NCBI GenBank assembly: GCA_009916335.1
Contig: SAAR01000233.1
Coordinates: 1-5,018, forward strand
Reading direction: 5' to 3'
From: Erysipelotrichia bacterium
Lineage (GTDB): Bacteria > Bacillota_I > Bacilli_A > Erysipelotrichales > Erysipelotrichaceae
Length of the DNA: 5,018 nucleotides
The notes beneath the pieces were generated by a model that saw only the letters and a list, made by a program, of their open reading frames with translations, did no database searches and was not told the origin of the DNA. Positions 4,595 to 5,018 of this stretch are shown here, piece after piece. The translations under genes were made by a program, and so were the position numbers. Positions within the stretch are counted from its first letter, which is position 1. Each line of letters starts with the position of its first letter.

Positions 4595-4798
4595 ATGGAT
4601 GGTGGGCGTTTTCTTTTAATACTATTGGTGAACTCAACAATAGCTTTTATAACCGTAAAAGTTGCAAAAGCATATTTAGGTGAGCTAGCAATTTGGCGAA
4701 CCATTATGCTTGTAACTGTATGTTTAATATTACCATTTTTTGGAATTTTAATACTTTTGTATTATTCTATAAAATTAATGTTCCGAAAGAAAAATTGA
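4595..4798 (+). CDS. Small two-pass membrane protein, 67 aa
   Basis: ATG 4595 follows TGGAG at 4584-4588, six bases away. Hydrophobic segments span residues about 5-21 (R-F-L-L-I-L-L-V-N-S-T-I-A-F) and 36-57 (T-I-M-L-V-T-V-C-L-I-L-P-F-F-G-I-L-I-L-L). A basic loop (V-K-V-A-K) lies between them and the end is strongly basic (F-R-K-K-N). An inner-membrane protein with two helices is expected. The pattern of a central proline and a K/R-rich tail resembles small PLDc_N/phospholipase-D-nuclease-like or superinfection-type membrane proteins, but no signature residues allow a name. It is co-directional with and close to the 76-residue gene and separated by 29 bases from the next frame, so one operon is likely. 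Confidence 0.7.
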   Translation: MDGGRFLLILLVNSTIAFITVKVAKAYLGELAIWRTIMLVTVCLILPFFGILILLYYSIKLMFRKKN

Positions 4799-4827
4799 GG
4801 CAAATACTTGCAAGCAAAGGCTAGTTA

Positions 4828-5018
4828 ATGAAGAATCAAAGCTTAGAAAATGTTGCCAGTGATATTTTAGAGGGGTCTGCACTCTCATACTATAAATTAT
4901 TTCCATCAGATTACGAAATAAACAAGTTAAAACAAGATGAGGTGCTGAAATTTGAAAAACAATCTGTAAAACTAGAAGAAAAAACAGCTGAAATTAAAAA
5001 AGAACAAACAATGGCAGA
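4828..5018 (+). CDS. Unknown hydrophilic, probably coiled-coil protein, N-terminal 63 codons
   Basis: ATG 4828 stands seven bases after AAAGG (4816-4820), and the frame remains open to the window edge, so the gene is truncated on its 3' side. The start has no signal peptide (M-K-N-Q-S-L-E-N-V-A-S-D-I-L-E-G). From residue about 30 onward, charged and hydrophobic residues alternate at heptad-like spacing with many K, E and Q (for example K-L-K-Q-D-E-V-L-K-F-E-K at 33-44), so a coiled coil is likely. It appears to be the fourth gene of the rightward operon. Nothing seen identifies its family; a cytoplasmic or structural partner of the membrane proteins is possible. Confidence 0.65.
   Translation, partial: MKNQSLENVASDILEGSALSYYKLFPSDYEINKLKQDEVLKFEKQSVKLEEKTAEIKKEQTMA

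Overview
This is an AT-rich window (roughly one third G+C) that reads as the interior of an integrated mobile element: a prophage remnant, satellite-like island or integrative plasmid of a Gram-negative bacterium. The XRE-type regulator at 3796-4113 has a sequence style I associate with Campylobacterota (a K-N-I-G-M-N-V-K-K opening and an H-F-N-I-E-Q-L-Y-K-I-S segment). That host assignment is a memory-based inference, not a search result. There are no rRNA or tRNA genes, CRISPR arrays or IS elements here.

Left end (1-820): the last codons of a P4-type tyrosine integrase, including the probable catalytic tyrosine, overlap by ATGA a 233-codon gene of unknown function. Early control and replication module (about 840-3774): a short intergenic region with nested dyads and a possible promoter drives a tightly packed run of an AlpA/excisionase-like winged-HTH protein (911-1114), a KilA-N protein (1111-1986, ATGA overlap) and a small HTH protein (1987-2193, directly abutting). 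A large two-tier inverted repeat (2203-2274) follows. It carries in its 3' arm the Shine-Dalgarno sequence and TTG start of a 452-residue protein. The C-terminal half of that protein has motifs resembling palm motifs A and C of family-A DNA polymerase/T7-type RNA polymerase folds, so it is probably the element's replication polymerase or primase-polymerase. A 45-codon ORF of uncertain reality follows.

Right part (3796-5018): a leftward XRE regulator faces rightward genes. Overlapping divergent promoter candidates lie between them, and a perfect 17-bp inverted repeat brackets the 5' end of the regulator gene. The rightward run holds three very small membrane proteins (29, 76 and 67 residues, each with a good Shine-Dalgarno) and the start of a hydrophilic, probably coiled-coil protein that leaves the window.

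Working model: integrase plus AlpA-like factor handle integration/excision; the KilA-N and HTH proteins regulate; the polymerase-like protein replicates the excised element; and the XRE protein switches the membrane-protein operon. Points most worth following are the hairpin over the polymerase start, the polymerase itself, the inverted repeat and unusual start of the XRE gene, and the unidentified small-membrane-protein operon.
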